A stretch of 64,000 nt of DNA, from positions 37,580 to 101,579 of IMG/VR virus record IMGVR_UViG_3300022925_002539; one strand, written 5' to 3'. A program made the translations under genes and the position numbers. Each line of letters begins with the position of its first letter. The first letter of the stretch is position 1. Shown in pieces: positions 29,531 to 37,360 of this stretch. The notes under the pieces are model-generated. The model was not told the origin of the DNA and made no database searches. It was given only the letters and a program-made list of their open reading frames with translations. The stretch is from a virus.

Positions 29531-29631
29531 TCTGGGGTGATGAAATCGGTAGACATGCACGACCGTTTATCGTGTGTTAAATGTACTGCAATATATTTAG
29601 CGTGTAGGTTCGAGTCCTACCCCCAGAGCCA
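29531..29631 (+). tRNA. atypical tRNA with long variable arm (anticodon reads GTT if loop is taken literally)
   Basis: 101 nt. Acceptor TCTGGGG/CCCCAGA (7 pairs), discriminator G, CCA encoded, T arm GTAGG-TTCGAGT-CCTAC. The D arm (ATG-AAATCGGTAGA-CAT) is of tRNA-Leu type. Anticodon stem CACGA/TCGTG encloses CCGTTTA, so position 33 is C instead of the near-universal U and 37 is T; the anticodon would be GTT (Asn). A 29-nt variable region can form a 7-bp stem (GTTAAAT/ATTTAGC). U1-A72, C2-G71 and G73 match tRNA-Asn; the long arm does not. Decoding ability is uncertain. Confidence 0.7.
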
Positions 29632-29639
29632 AACTGCAA

Positions 29640-29655
29640 TATAAATAGAGTTATG
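29640..29655 (+). promoter_or_regulatory. late promoter TATAAATA placed for a leaderless start
   Basis: An exact TATAAATA at 29640-29647, then 5 nt, then ATG at 29653. There is no ribosome site. T4 geometry would put +1 on the A of the ATG. Confidence 0.5.
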
Positions 29656-30717
29656 TACGCAGTTTATCAACATTGGGATCCACTAGAAGTATGTGTCGTT
29701 GGCAAAGCGTATCCTCCAGAATTTTATAGTTGGATTAAAGATATAGATACACGTAAAAAGTTTGAGCAAGTAGCATTAGAAACAGAAGAAGATTTTCAAA
29801 AATTAATAAAGTTACTGGTTCAATTTGATGTTGAAGTATTACGTCCAACTATACCTGACACATTTGAAAATTGCATGGTTGATAATATATGGGTACCTCC
29901 ACCAGTTACTCCAAGAGACTATTTTATTCAAATACATGATAAATGTTGGGTACCAGTAGTTCCAAATGCTAACCATGCACATAATGCTTTCAAAAAACAA
30001 AAGCAAAAAACATGGGCTCAGTTTCAATTGCATGACCAAAAGAAGCATAATAGAAAATTAGATTTTTATAAAGACATTTTTAAAAAATGCAATGTCAAAC
30101 CTACAGACTGTAGTTATATTTCTGGATGCTTTGTAAGTAGACTTGGAAACGATTTATTTTTTGCAACACAAAGTATATATGACGACTGGACTGCAATCCA
30201 AAAAAACGTAAATGAATTATTTCCTAATACAAATAATCATATAGTTGATGCACAAGGACACGGTGATGCAGTATATTGTCCTGTTGCTCCTGGATTAATT
30301 ATTAGTATTGCTAACGAAGACTATAAAGATAGTTTTCCTAATTGGGAAGTTGTGCATTTACCTGAAAGTCACTATGCCGCACATAAAATGTTTCAAGCAA
30401 GTATGAAACTGAATGCAGGCAAATGGTATATTCCTGGCTTTGATGAAAATCCTCTTATTACAGAAACTGTAGATAGTTATATGAATGATTGGATAGGTGA
30501 AGTAAGTGAAACAGTATTTGGTGTTAACATTTTAATTATTAATCCTACAAATGTAGTTCTTGCTGAATATAATAAACAAGCAGTTGATGCGTTAACTCGT
30601 CATGGCATAACTGCACATATTTCACCTTTTAGACACAAGTATTTTTGGGACGCCGGAATACACTGTGTTACAAACGATTTAAGTAGGCGAGGTTCATGCC
30701 AACGATACCATTTTTAG
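29653..30717 (+). CDS. amidinotransferase-family enzyme
   Basis: 354 aa. It has the amidinotransferase/agmatine-deiminase-type beta-propeller features: an N-terminal WDPLEVCVVGKAYPP strand, a central GHGDAVYCPV with catalytic His region, and the C-terminal nucleophile Cys C338 in WDAGIHCVTNDL. Such enzymes move an amidino group from arginine to an amine (for example glycine). A second family member, 290 aa, lies at 46052. Acts in the cytoplasm. Overlaps the following radical SAM gene by 22 bp. Confidence 0.82.
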   Translation: MYAVYQHWDPLEVCVVGKAYPPEFYSWIKDIDTRKKFEQVALETEEDFQKLIKLLVQFDVEVLRPTIPDTFENCMVDNIWVPPPVTPRDYFIQIHDKCWVPVVPNANHAHNAFKKQKQKTWAQFQLHDQKKHNRKLDFYKDIFKKCNVKPTDCSYISGCFVSRLGNDLFFATQSIYDDWTAIQKNVNELFPNTNNHIVDAQGHGDAVYCPVAPGLIISIANEDYKDSFPNWEVVHLPESHYAAHKMFQASMKLNAGKWYIPGFDENPLITETVDSYMNDWIGEVSETVFGVNILIINPTNVVLAEYNKQAVDALTRHGITAHISPFRHKYFWDAGIHCVTNDLSRRGSCQRYHF

Positions 30718-31550
30718 AATTACAAGTAAACCAAGCATGTAATCTATCCTGTACAGGATGTAGTACCTTTAGTGACCTAAAGTGGAGTGGTTATTTTACT
30801 TGGGAAGAAGGACGTAGTTGGTTAGTGCCATGGATTGATAAAGTACACTTGCCTGCTATAGGATATATGGGAGGTGAACCTTTACTCAATCCTACAATAA
30901 AAGAATGGATACGTGGTGTAAAAAAATTATTACCTGATGCTCAACAACGTTTTGTAACAAATGGTACACTAATACAAAGACACTGGGACGTTTTTCACTT
31001 ACTAAGAGACATAGGAAACAGTGTTTTTAAAATTACATATCATATAAGTACACCAGCATTGGATGAAGCGATAGATAGAATATTCCAAAAATATGAATGG
31101 AAAAAGGTTACAGAATTTGGTATTGATCGTTGGCTAGAACCAAGTACTAATTTTAGATTACAGATTAACAAACCAGATACTTTTGTTAGAGTATTCAAAA
31201 ACGATTACAAAAACATGGCACCATTTGATAGTAATCCTGTTGAGGCATTTGATGCATGTTGCCAACAAAGATGTCCTTTATTATACAAAGGAAAAATATA
31301 CAAATGCGGACATCTTGCTTACTTGCCAGAATTACTTGACAGATTTGATAGACCTAATTATGATTTATGGCAACAGGCATTAGGATATGGACATAGTCCA
31401 GATGATAATATGGATGCTTTTGCTAACAATTTTGGTAAACCACACAAAATTTGTAAAATTTGTCCTACTAGCAAAGATACGGAACAATTTGTTGCACATA
31501 AAGACAACATAAAAATAAAAAGCAAACTACCAGTTGACATAATAGTATAA
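30696..31550 (+). CDS. radical SAM protein with SPASM-like C-terminal Cys
   Basis: 284 aa. CNLSCTGC gives the 4Fe-4S ligands C15, C19 and C22, GYMGGEPLLNP is the SAM-binding GGE motif, and RFVTNGTL follows. The C-terminal part contains CCQQRC, YKCG and CKICP, consistent with additional cluster ligands (SPASM/twitch type). These enzymes often modify peptides or small molecules. It overlaps an amidinotransferase, so an arginine-derived product is possible; that is inference. Confidence 0.82.
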   Translation: MPTIPFLELQVNQACNLSCTGCSTFSDLKWSGYFTWEEGRSWLVPWIDKVHLPAIGYMGGEPLLNPTIKEWIRGVKKLLPDAQQRFVTNGTLIQRHWDVFHLLRDIGNSVFKITYHISTPALDEAIDRIFQKYEWKKVTEFGIDRWLEPSTNFRLQINKPDTFVRVFKNDYKNMAPFDSNPVEAFDACCQQRCPLLYKGKIYKCGHLAYLPELLDRFDRPNYDLWQQALGYGHSPDDNMDAFANNFGKPHKICKICPTSKDTEQFVAHKDNIKIKSKLPVDIIV

Positions 31551-31562
31551 ATCACATATAAT
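31534..31562 (+). promoter_or_regulatory. consensus sigma70-type promoter
   Basis: TTGACA (31534-31539), 17-bp spacer, TATAAT (31557-31562): a perfect consensus. It drives the DsbA-like gene at 31591 and probably the replication genes beyond. The -35 box lies in the end of the radical SAM gene. Confidence 0.8.
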
Positions 31563-31590
31563 AGTAAAGTTATAACTAAGGAGTAATCAC

Positions 31591-31848
31591 ATGAGTGATA
31601 GAGTGTTTTCTAGCGAAGAAAAAGCAAAACTTACACAACTAATAAATGAAGGCATTACAGTAATGCAAGAAGTAGAAGACCTTCAAGAAGGTTTATCTGA
31701 TACTGTAAAAGCAATTGCAGAAGAGATGCAAATTAAACCAACTGTTCTTAAAAAAGCAATGAGGACTGCTTACAAAGCAGACTTTGATAAACACAGTGAT
31801 GAGTATAGTGAACTTGAAAATATTTTGTCTACAGTTGGCAAAATATAA
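31591..31848 (+). CDS. DsbA-like double-stranded DNA-binding protein (T4 type)
   Basis: 85 aa, helical, acidic-basic mix (AIAEEMQIKPTVLKKAMRTAYK, then SELENILSTVGK). Size and pattern resemble T4 DsbA, a late-transcription dsDNA-binding protein of about 89 aa; similarity is by impression. The start ATG follows AAGGAG 31580-31585. First gene behind a consensus promoter, with the nucleosidase, membrane proteins and DNA polymerase following. Confidence 0.65.
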   Translation: MSDRVFSSEEKAKLTQLINEGITVMQEVEDLQEGLSDTVKAIAEEMQIKPTVLKKAMRTAYKADFDKHSDEYSELENILSTVGKI

Positions 31849-32418
31849 ATGCAATATAGAATTCTGTTAGTTGCATTAGAAGCAGAACTTCCTTACAAAA
31901 AAGCACCTAGCAATTACAAAGTAATATACACAGGTGTTGGAAAAGTAAATGCTTCTATTGCCACTACAAGAGCTATTATGGAAGCACATGATTTAGGATT
32001 TCATCCTCGTGTTGTGAATTATGGCACTGCGGGTAGTTGTAGAGAAGATTTATCTGGTTTACATAGAGTAACTAGATTTATACAACGTGATATGAATGCA
32101 GAACCATCTGCTCCTCGAGGCGTAACGCCGTTTGAGGCAGGGCTACCTTATTTAGAATTCGGTGCAGATAGTATTGCTAACCCGTTTACATTAGGCACAG
32201 GTGATAGTTTTGTACATACTGAAGACCCATGGCTTATAGATAATAATATAGATATTGTAGACATGGAAGGTTATGCTATAGCACAAGTTTGTAAACAGAT
32301 GAACGTTGAGCTAACCTGTATGAAATATATTACAGACTATGTAGGCACACCGCATCAGTTTGATGTTTGGGAAAAAAATGTTGCACAAGGTGTAGAGGCA
32401 GTATTGGAAGTATTATGA
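31849..32418 (+). CDS. MTA/SAH nucleosidase-like protein
   Basis: 189 aa. It has the nucleoside phosphorylase/hydrolase fold marks: YTGVGKVNASIATT near the start, NYGTAGSC, a TLGTGDSF segment and VDMEGYAIAQVC (the ME-type ribose-binding glutamate). This fits 5'-methylthioadenosine/S-adenosylhomocysteine nucleosidase, which cleaves these by-products of SAM use to adenine. Slightly short for the family (about 230 aa). Adjacent adenine phosphoribosyltransferase at 54437 would recycle the adenine. Confidence 0.78.
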   Translation: MQYRILLVALEAELPYKKAPSNYKVIYTGVGKVNASIATTRAIMEAHDLGFHPRVVNYGTAGSCREDLSGLHRVTRFIQRDMNAEPSAPRGVTPFEAGLPYLEFGADSIANPFTLGTGDSFVHTEDPWLIDNNIDIVDMEGYAIAQVCKQMNVELTCMKYITDYVGTPHQFDVWEKNVAQGVEAVLEVL

Positions 32419-32696
32419 TAGGAATAAAAACATTTTGGGTAAACAGTTATACTAGTGATCGAATAGCATTTATATTTGAACTTATAAGTTTTATATTTAC
32501 AGTAGGCGCAAGTGCAATTCTTGCTATACAAGCAGACAATCCAAATATGTTAATTGTTTATCCTGGATTTTTTGTAGGAAGTGTTACACAACTTTATGCA
32601 AGTTGGCGTAGAGGAGCAGCATGGATCATGTTGCTTACTTTTTATTTCGCAATAATTAATGTCTTTGGTTATGGAGTTGCTGCACAATGGTGGTAG
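32415..32696 (+). CDS. small multi-helix membrane protein
   Basis: 93 aa from ATG 32415, chosen because GGAAG (32406-32410) precedes it and the codon overlaps the previous stop. Three hydrophobic segments: about residues 14-35 (AFIFELISFIFTVGASAIL), 42-58 (MLIVYPGFFVGSVTQLYA) and 66-90. Unassigned. Paired with the small membrane gene 32687 and coupled to it by a 10-bp overlap. Confidence 0.62.
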   Translation: MIGIKTFWVNSYTSDRIAFIFELISFIFTVGASAILAIQADNPNMLIVYPGFFVGSVTQLYASWRRGAAWIMLLTFYFAIINVFGYGVAAQWW

Positions 32697-32950
32697 ATTA
32701 CTATACATTACATTGGAGTGATATTGTAGGACAATGTGGTATGTTGCTACTAGTTGGTACTTACTTTTTATTACAAACAGATCGTATAGATGCAAAAGGC
32801 TTTTGGTATAGTTGCTTTAATTTAATGGTTGCTATTCTTTTGGGAATTAACTTGTATTATAAACCGGTAATTGCTAATATAACACTAGAGATATTCTGGG
32901 CCACAATGAGTATTTGGGGCATATATAAATGGTATAAAGGAAGAAAATGA
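32687..32950 (+). CDS. small membrane protein, CBU_0592-like
   Basis: 87 aa. Hydrophobic segments at about residues 12-28, 40-58 and 64-82; pattern IVGQCGMLLLVGTYFLLQTDRIDAK and FWATMSIWGIYKWYKG, similar in style to the CBU_0592/DUF-type small membrane domain. It overlaps DNA polymerase by 4 bp. Function unknown. Confidence 0.62.
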   Translation: MVVDYYTLHWSDIVGQCGMLLLVGTYFLLQTDRIDAKGFWYSCFNLMVAILLGINLYYKPVIANITLEIFWATMSIWGIYKWYKGRK

Positions 32951-35604
32951 GTTACGTTGATGCATACATAGATAGAGAACGTGATAGGATACATGTTGTA
33001 GAAAGAGTGAATGGAAAACGTGAGTATCGTGAGTACCCTGCTAACTATGTATTTTATTATGATGATGCACGTGGCAAACATAGAACAATTTTTGATACAC
33101 CAGTAAGTAGATTTGCTACACGTAATCGCAAAGAGTTTCAGAAAGAAATAAAAATACAAGGACATACTACACTATATGAAAGTGATATCAACCCTGTATT
33201 TCGTTGCTTAGAAGAAAATTATTTAAATGCAGAACCTCCTAAACTGCATACTGCTTTTTTTGACATTGAAGTAGATTTTGATAAAGAGCGAGGATACAGT
33301 AACCCTGATGATCCTTTCAATGCAATAACTGCTATCACATTATATTTGGACTGGAGCGAGCAACTTGTAACACTTGCAATACCTCCAAGTTCAATGACTA
33401 TGAAGACTGCAGAAGATTTATGCAAACGTTTTGATAATACATATCTGTTTACTAGTGAAGCAGAAATGCTAAAGGTATTCTTGGACTTAATTGAAGATGC
33501 AGATATAGTTAGTGGTTGGAACAGTGAAGGTTATGATATACCTTACACAGTAAATCGTATTACAAAAGTACTAAGCAAAGACGATAATAGAAAATGGTGT
33601 TTATGGGGACAACAACCTAAGAAACGTACATTTGAACGATTTGGTAAAGAGAGTACAACATTTGATTTAGTAGGGCGTGTACATTTGGATTATATGCAAT
33701 TGTATCGCAAGTATACATATGAAGAACGTCATAGTTATACACTAGATGCTATAGGCGAGTATGAGCTAGAGGAACGTAAAGTACAATATGAAGGCACACT
33801 GGACCAATTATATAATCAAGATTTTGAAAAGTTTATTGATTATAATAGGCAGGATACATTACTACTAAACAAACTGGATAAGAAGTTACGTTTTATAGAT
33901 TTGAGTAACGTGTTAGCACATGAAAATACTGTGTTGTTAATGACAACAATGGGTGCAGTAGCAGTTACAGAACAAGCAATTATTAATGATGCTCATGCAC
34001 GTGGTATGGTTGTGCCTAATCGTAAGAATAGTGAAAAGAATACAACTGCAGCAGGTGCATATGTAGCATATCCTAAAAAAGGATTACATGACTGGATTGG
34101 TGCTATAGATATAAACAGTCTATATCCTAGTGTTATTCGTGCATTAAATATGGGTCCTGAAACAGTTGTAGGACAACTTAGACAAACAATGACTGAAAGT
34201 CGTATTAAAGACTTAATGTCACAAAAGAAAACTTTTGCAGATGCTTGGGAAGGTGAATTCGGCAGTAGAGAATATCAAGCAGTAATGAATATGGATCGTG
34301 GTACAGAAATAACTATTGATTGGGAAAATGGTGATGAAGATGTTTGTAGTGCATATGATGTATGGCGATTAATATTCGATAGTAACCAGCCCTGGACTTT
34401 AAGTGCAAACGGTACTATCTTTACATATGAACGTGTAGGCATTATTCCTGGTTTATTAGAACGTTGGTATGCAGAACGTAAAGAAATGCAGAAGGAATTA
34501 AAACGTGCAAAAGATGAAGATGGTGATGTAGAGTATTGGGATAAGCGACAGTTAGTAAAAAAGATTAACCTAAATAGTTTGTATGGTGCAATCCTAAATC
34601 CAGGGTGTAGATTCTTTGACGCTCGTATAGGACAGAGTACAACACTTACTGGTAGATGTATTAGTAAACGTATGGCAGAAGTTGTAAACAGTTTACTTAC
34701 GGGTAAAGAAGATCACATAGGTGATGCGATAGTTTATGGTGATACAGATAGTGTATACTTTAGTGCATGGCCTATGATGAAAGCAGACGTAGAAGCAGGT
34801 AAAACAGAATGGACAAAAGATATTGTAACAGCACTTTATGACAATATAGCAGATGAAGTTAACTTAGACTTTCCAGTTTTTATGGAACGTGCATTCCATT
34901 GTCCTCGTAAAAATGGTGAGATTATACGAGGTGGAAGAGAAATAGTTGCAACAAAAGGATTATATATAACAAAAAAACGTTATGCTGCACTAATATATGA
35001 TCAAGAAGGTTTCCGTTTAGATACAGAAGGCAAGCCAGGTAAAGTAAAAGCAATGGGTTTAGATCTTAAACGTAGTGATACTCCTAAAGTTATGCAGGAC
35101 TTTTTAAGTGAACTATTGCAAGATGTACTTACAGGCCATGGTAGAGAAGAAATTATTGAAAAAGTAAAAGAGTTTAAAAATATATTTCATGAACGTCCTG
35201 GTTGGGAAAAGGGCACACCAAAACGTGTGAACAACTTGACTAAGTATACTGCAGAAGAAAAACGTTTAGGCAAAGCAAATATGCCAGGGCACGTGAGAGC
35301 TGCAATGAACTGGAATAACCTACGTAGAATGAATGGTGACAAGTACAGCCAGGAAATTATGGACGGTGCAAAAACTATTGTTTGTAAACTAAAAGCAAAT
35401 CCATTAGGATTTACAAGTATAGGTTATCCAACAGATGAAACACACTTACCACAATGGTTTAAGGATTTGCCTTTTGATGATGGATTAATGGAAGAAACTA
35501 TTGTAGATCAAAAAATAGATAACCTGTTAAGTGTTCTTAATTGGGACTTAAAAGGTGCAACACAAACTGCCAATACATTTGATGATTTATTTTCATTTGA
35601 ATAA
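32947..35604 (+). CDS. family B replicative DNA polymerase (T4 gp43-like)
   Basis: 885 aa, close to T4 gp43 (898 aa). The 3'-5' exonuclease motif FFDIEVDFD gives D106/E108. Polymerase motif A, DINSLYPSVIRALN, begins at D388; motif C YGDTDSVY has D599 and D601; KKINLNSLYGA is motif B. It replicates the phage genome with the clamp encoded downstream at 36629. Its start overlaps the small membrane gene by 4 bp. No insert or intein is visible. Confidence 0.97.
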   Translation: MSYVDAYIDRERDRIHVVERVNGKREYREYPANYVFYYDDARGKHRTIFDTPVSRFATRNRKEFQKEIKIQGHTTLYESDINPVFRCLEENYLNAEPPKLHTAFFDIEVDFDKERGYSNPDDPFNAITAITLYLDWSEQLVTLAIPPSSMTMKTAEDLCKRFDNTYLFTSEAEMLKVFLDLIEDADIVSGWNSEGYDIPYTVNRITKVLSKDDNRKWCLWGQQPKKRTFERFGKESTTFDLVGRVHLDYMQLYRKYTYEERHSYTLDAIGEYELEERKVQYEGTLDQLYNQDFEKFIDYNRQDTLLLNKLDKKLRFIDLSNVLAHENTVLLMTTMGAVAVTEQAIINDAHARGMVVPNRKNSEKNTTAAGAYVAYPKKGLHDWIGAIDINSLYPSVIRALNMGPETVVGQLRQTMTESRIKDLMSQKKTFADAWEGEFGSREYQAVMNMDRGTEITIDWENGDEDVCSAYDVWRLIFDSNQPWTLSANGTIFTYERVGIIPGLLERWYAERKEMQKELKRAKDEDGDVEYWDKRQLVKKINLNSLYGAILNPGCRFFDARIGQSTTLTGRCISKRMAEVVNSLLTGKEDHIGDAIVYGDTDSVYFSAWPMMKADVEAGKTEWTKDIVTALYDNIADEVNLDFPVFMERAFHCPRKNGEIIRGGREIVATKGLYITKKRYAALIYDQEGFRLDTEGKPGKVKAMGLDLKRSDTPKVMQDFLSELLQDVLTGHGREEIIEKVKEFKNIFHERPGWEKGTPKRVNNLTKYTAEEKRLGKANMPGHVRAAMNWNNLRRMNGDKYSQEIMDGAKTIVCKLKANPLGFTSIGYPTDETHLPQWFKDLPFDDGLMEETIVDQKIDNLLSVLNWDLKGATQTANTFDDLFSFE

Positions 35605-35612
35605 TATGCTAT

Positions 35613-35620
35613 TATAAATA
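35613..35620 (+). promoter_or_regulatory. T4 late promoter TATAAATA
   Basis: Exact TATAAATA at 35613-35620, predicted start near 35626, then ATTAGGAGTG as ribosome site for ATG 35641. It lies between polymerase and the methyltransferase-like gene. Confidence 0.6.
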
Positions 35621-35640
35621 CAATGTATTAGGAGTGTTCG

Positions 35641-36561
35641 ATGAAACTTGTAGATAAAATGATTCTTTTCAATCAATTTTTGAGAGAGAACAAAAATCAC
35701 AAGTTTGATATAGATCAAGAACTGCAAAGACATAAAGACTATTTTGAAAAACAGAGCAAGTATTGGAAAGACAAGCATCTGTATGAATACATAGATGAAA
35801 CTCTCAATAACTTAATTAATTTAAGTAAAATCTATAGACAATCCATAGATAAAATAAATGATAAAACAAACGAACTACTAAGAGAACAAGAGCTAGTAGT
35901 ACTCAAACGTGACTATGACGATTACGAAACTAATGAACGTGATCTACAGTTAATACAAGAAAGAGCTAATTTAGACAAAGACTTAATTAAAGAAATTACT
36001 GCAGATATAGGATATTATAGTGATTGGCGTTATGCAGGAATAGAACTTAATCCTAGTACAGGAATACATACTGCAAGCATGTTAGCATGTGACCCATTAT
36101 ATCTATATACTGGAAACATAACAGATACTAAAAATATAAAAAACAAGTTTAACAATTTCTTTGCAGATAAACGTTTGTTGTTTTATAATGACTTTGATAA
36201 ACTTCCTCAAAATCAATTAGGATTAGCAACAAGTATTAACTGTTATGAGTTTTTGCCTATTGATCCTATTAAGGATGAAATGCGTAGTGTGTATAATATG
36301 TTACGCCCTGGTGGTTATTTTATTTTCACATTTAATGACTGTGAACAAGAAGCAAGTTTAGATTTTTTAAATGGGCCGGGTGCTTATAGAACTTACAATA
36401 CTAAAACACTTATGACAAGTATGGTACAAATGTTAGGTTTTGATATTATAAAACAAGAATGCTGGAGAGAATCACACAGTTGGATGGTGGTTAAAAAACC
36501 CGGTGACCTAACAAGTAAAAAACTTTCTGGACCACTTGTAAAAATTACAGATAAAATTTAA
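35641..36561 (+). CDS. SAM-dependent methyltransferase-like protein
   Basis: 306 aa. The N-terminal ~120 residues are helical, including a coiled-coil-like stretch. A C-terminal Rossmann-like region has LATSINCYEFLP and MLRPGGYFIFTFNDC, the post-motif III pattern of type 11 methyltransferases. Motif I is not obvious, so the activity could be weak or absent. Behind a late promoter, ahead of the clamp promoter. Confidence 0.6.
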   Translation: MKLVDKMILFNQFLRENKNHKFDIDQELQRHKDYFEKQSKYWKDKHLYEYIDETLNNLINLSKIYRQSIDKINDKTNELLREQELVVLKRDYDDYETNERDLQLIQERANLDKDLIKEITADIGYYSDWRYAGIELNPSTGIHTASMLACDPLYLYTGNITDTKNIKNKFNNFFADKRLLFYNDFDKLPQNQLGLATSINCYEFLPIDPIKDEMRSVYNMLRPGGYFIFTFNDCEQEASLDFLNGPGAYRTYNTKTLMTSMVQMLGFDIIKQECWRESHSWMVVKKPGDLTSKKLSGPLVKITDKI

Positions 36562-36567
36562 ATTTTA

Positions 36568-36596
36568 TTGACACTCGTCTAAATACCTTATATAAT
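36568..36596 (+). promoter_or_regulatory. consensus sigma70-type promoter
   Basis: TTGACA (36568-36573), 17-bp spacer, TATAAT (36591-36596), a perfect consensus, starting 6 bp after a stop codon. It drives the sliding clamp and probably dpdA. AAAGGA precedes the clamp ATG. Confidence 0.82.
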
Positions 36597-36628
36597 AATC
36601 ACATAATTGTAAAACAAAAGGACGTCTT

Positions 36629-37360
36629 ATGAAAGATTATCTATTAGATATAGTTAAGCATACACATTCGCTTGGCTTTATCAGTCTTGTTAAAGTAACA
36701 GGAACTGATGCAAAAACAACATTTGAAGGACTTGCAGAAGATCGTAGTGTTATTCTACAAGCAACAACAAAAACACCAGTAGCAGATTTTATGGGTACAT
36801 TTGGTATGCCTAATTTGGATAAACTTGGTGTTATTCTACGTATTCCAGAATATGCAGAAAATGCAAACATAAGCATTAATACTCAGGAACGTAATGGTGA
36901 AACGGTACCAGTAGGTATTGCATTTGAAAATGCTAGTGGTGATTTTAAAAATGACTATCGATTTATGGCAAGTGAGATTATTAATGAAAAACTTAAAACT
37001 GTAAAGATGCGAGATGTAAATTGGGGTATTGAATTCCAACCTACAGTAGCAAGTATACAACGTTTTAAATTTATGATTAGTGCAAACAGTGAAGAAACTA
37101 CATTCATTGCTAAAACTGAAGGCAATGATTTAAAATTCTTCTTTGGTGATCATAGTACACATGCTGGTAACTTTGTGTTCCAACCTGATGCAGGTGGAAA
37201 GTTAGAAAGAGCATGGAGTTGGCCTGTAGAACAAGTTAGCAAAATACTTAGTCTCGGTGGCGATACAACATTTAAATTTAGTGACGATGGTGTTGCTGAA
37301 ATAGTTGTTGATAGCGGACTAGCAGAATATAGATATTTACTTCCTGCACAAAGCAAATAA
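36629..37360 (+). CDS. DNA polymerase sliding clamp (gp45-like)
   Basis: 243 aa versus 228 for T4 gp45. It has the PCNA-like pattern, including HTHSLGFISLVKVTGTD and a C-terminal FKFSDDGVAEIVVDSGLAEYRYLLPAQ segment, which matches the end of gp45 proteins. It would hold the polymerase on DNA, and in T4 also activates late promoters, which agrees with the late-type boxes seen here. No clamp loader (gp44/62) is in the window. dpdA follows with a 0-nt gap. Confidence 0.9.
   Translation: MKDYLLDIVKHTHSLGFISLVKVTGTDAKTTFEGLAEDRSVILQATTKTPVADFMGTFGMPNLDKLGVILRIPEYAENANISINTQERNGETVPVGIAFENASGDFKNDYRFMASEIINEKLKTVKMRDVNWGIEFQPTVASIQRFKFMISANSEETTFIAKTEGNDLKFFFGDHSTHAGNFVFQPDAGGKLERAWSWPVEQVSKILSLGGDTTFKFSDDGVAEIVVDSGLAEYRYLLPAQSK

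Noticed and set aside
29531-29631. Confident call of tRNA-Asn or tRNA-Leu
   Set aside because: Position 33 is C, 37 is U, and the variable region is long; identity elements are mixed. Only an atypical tRNA is claimed.
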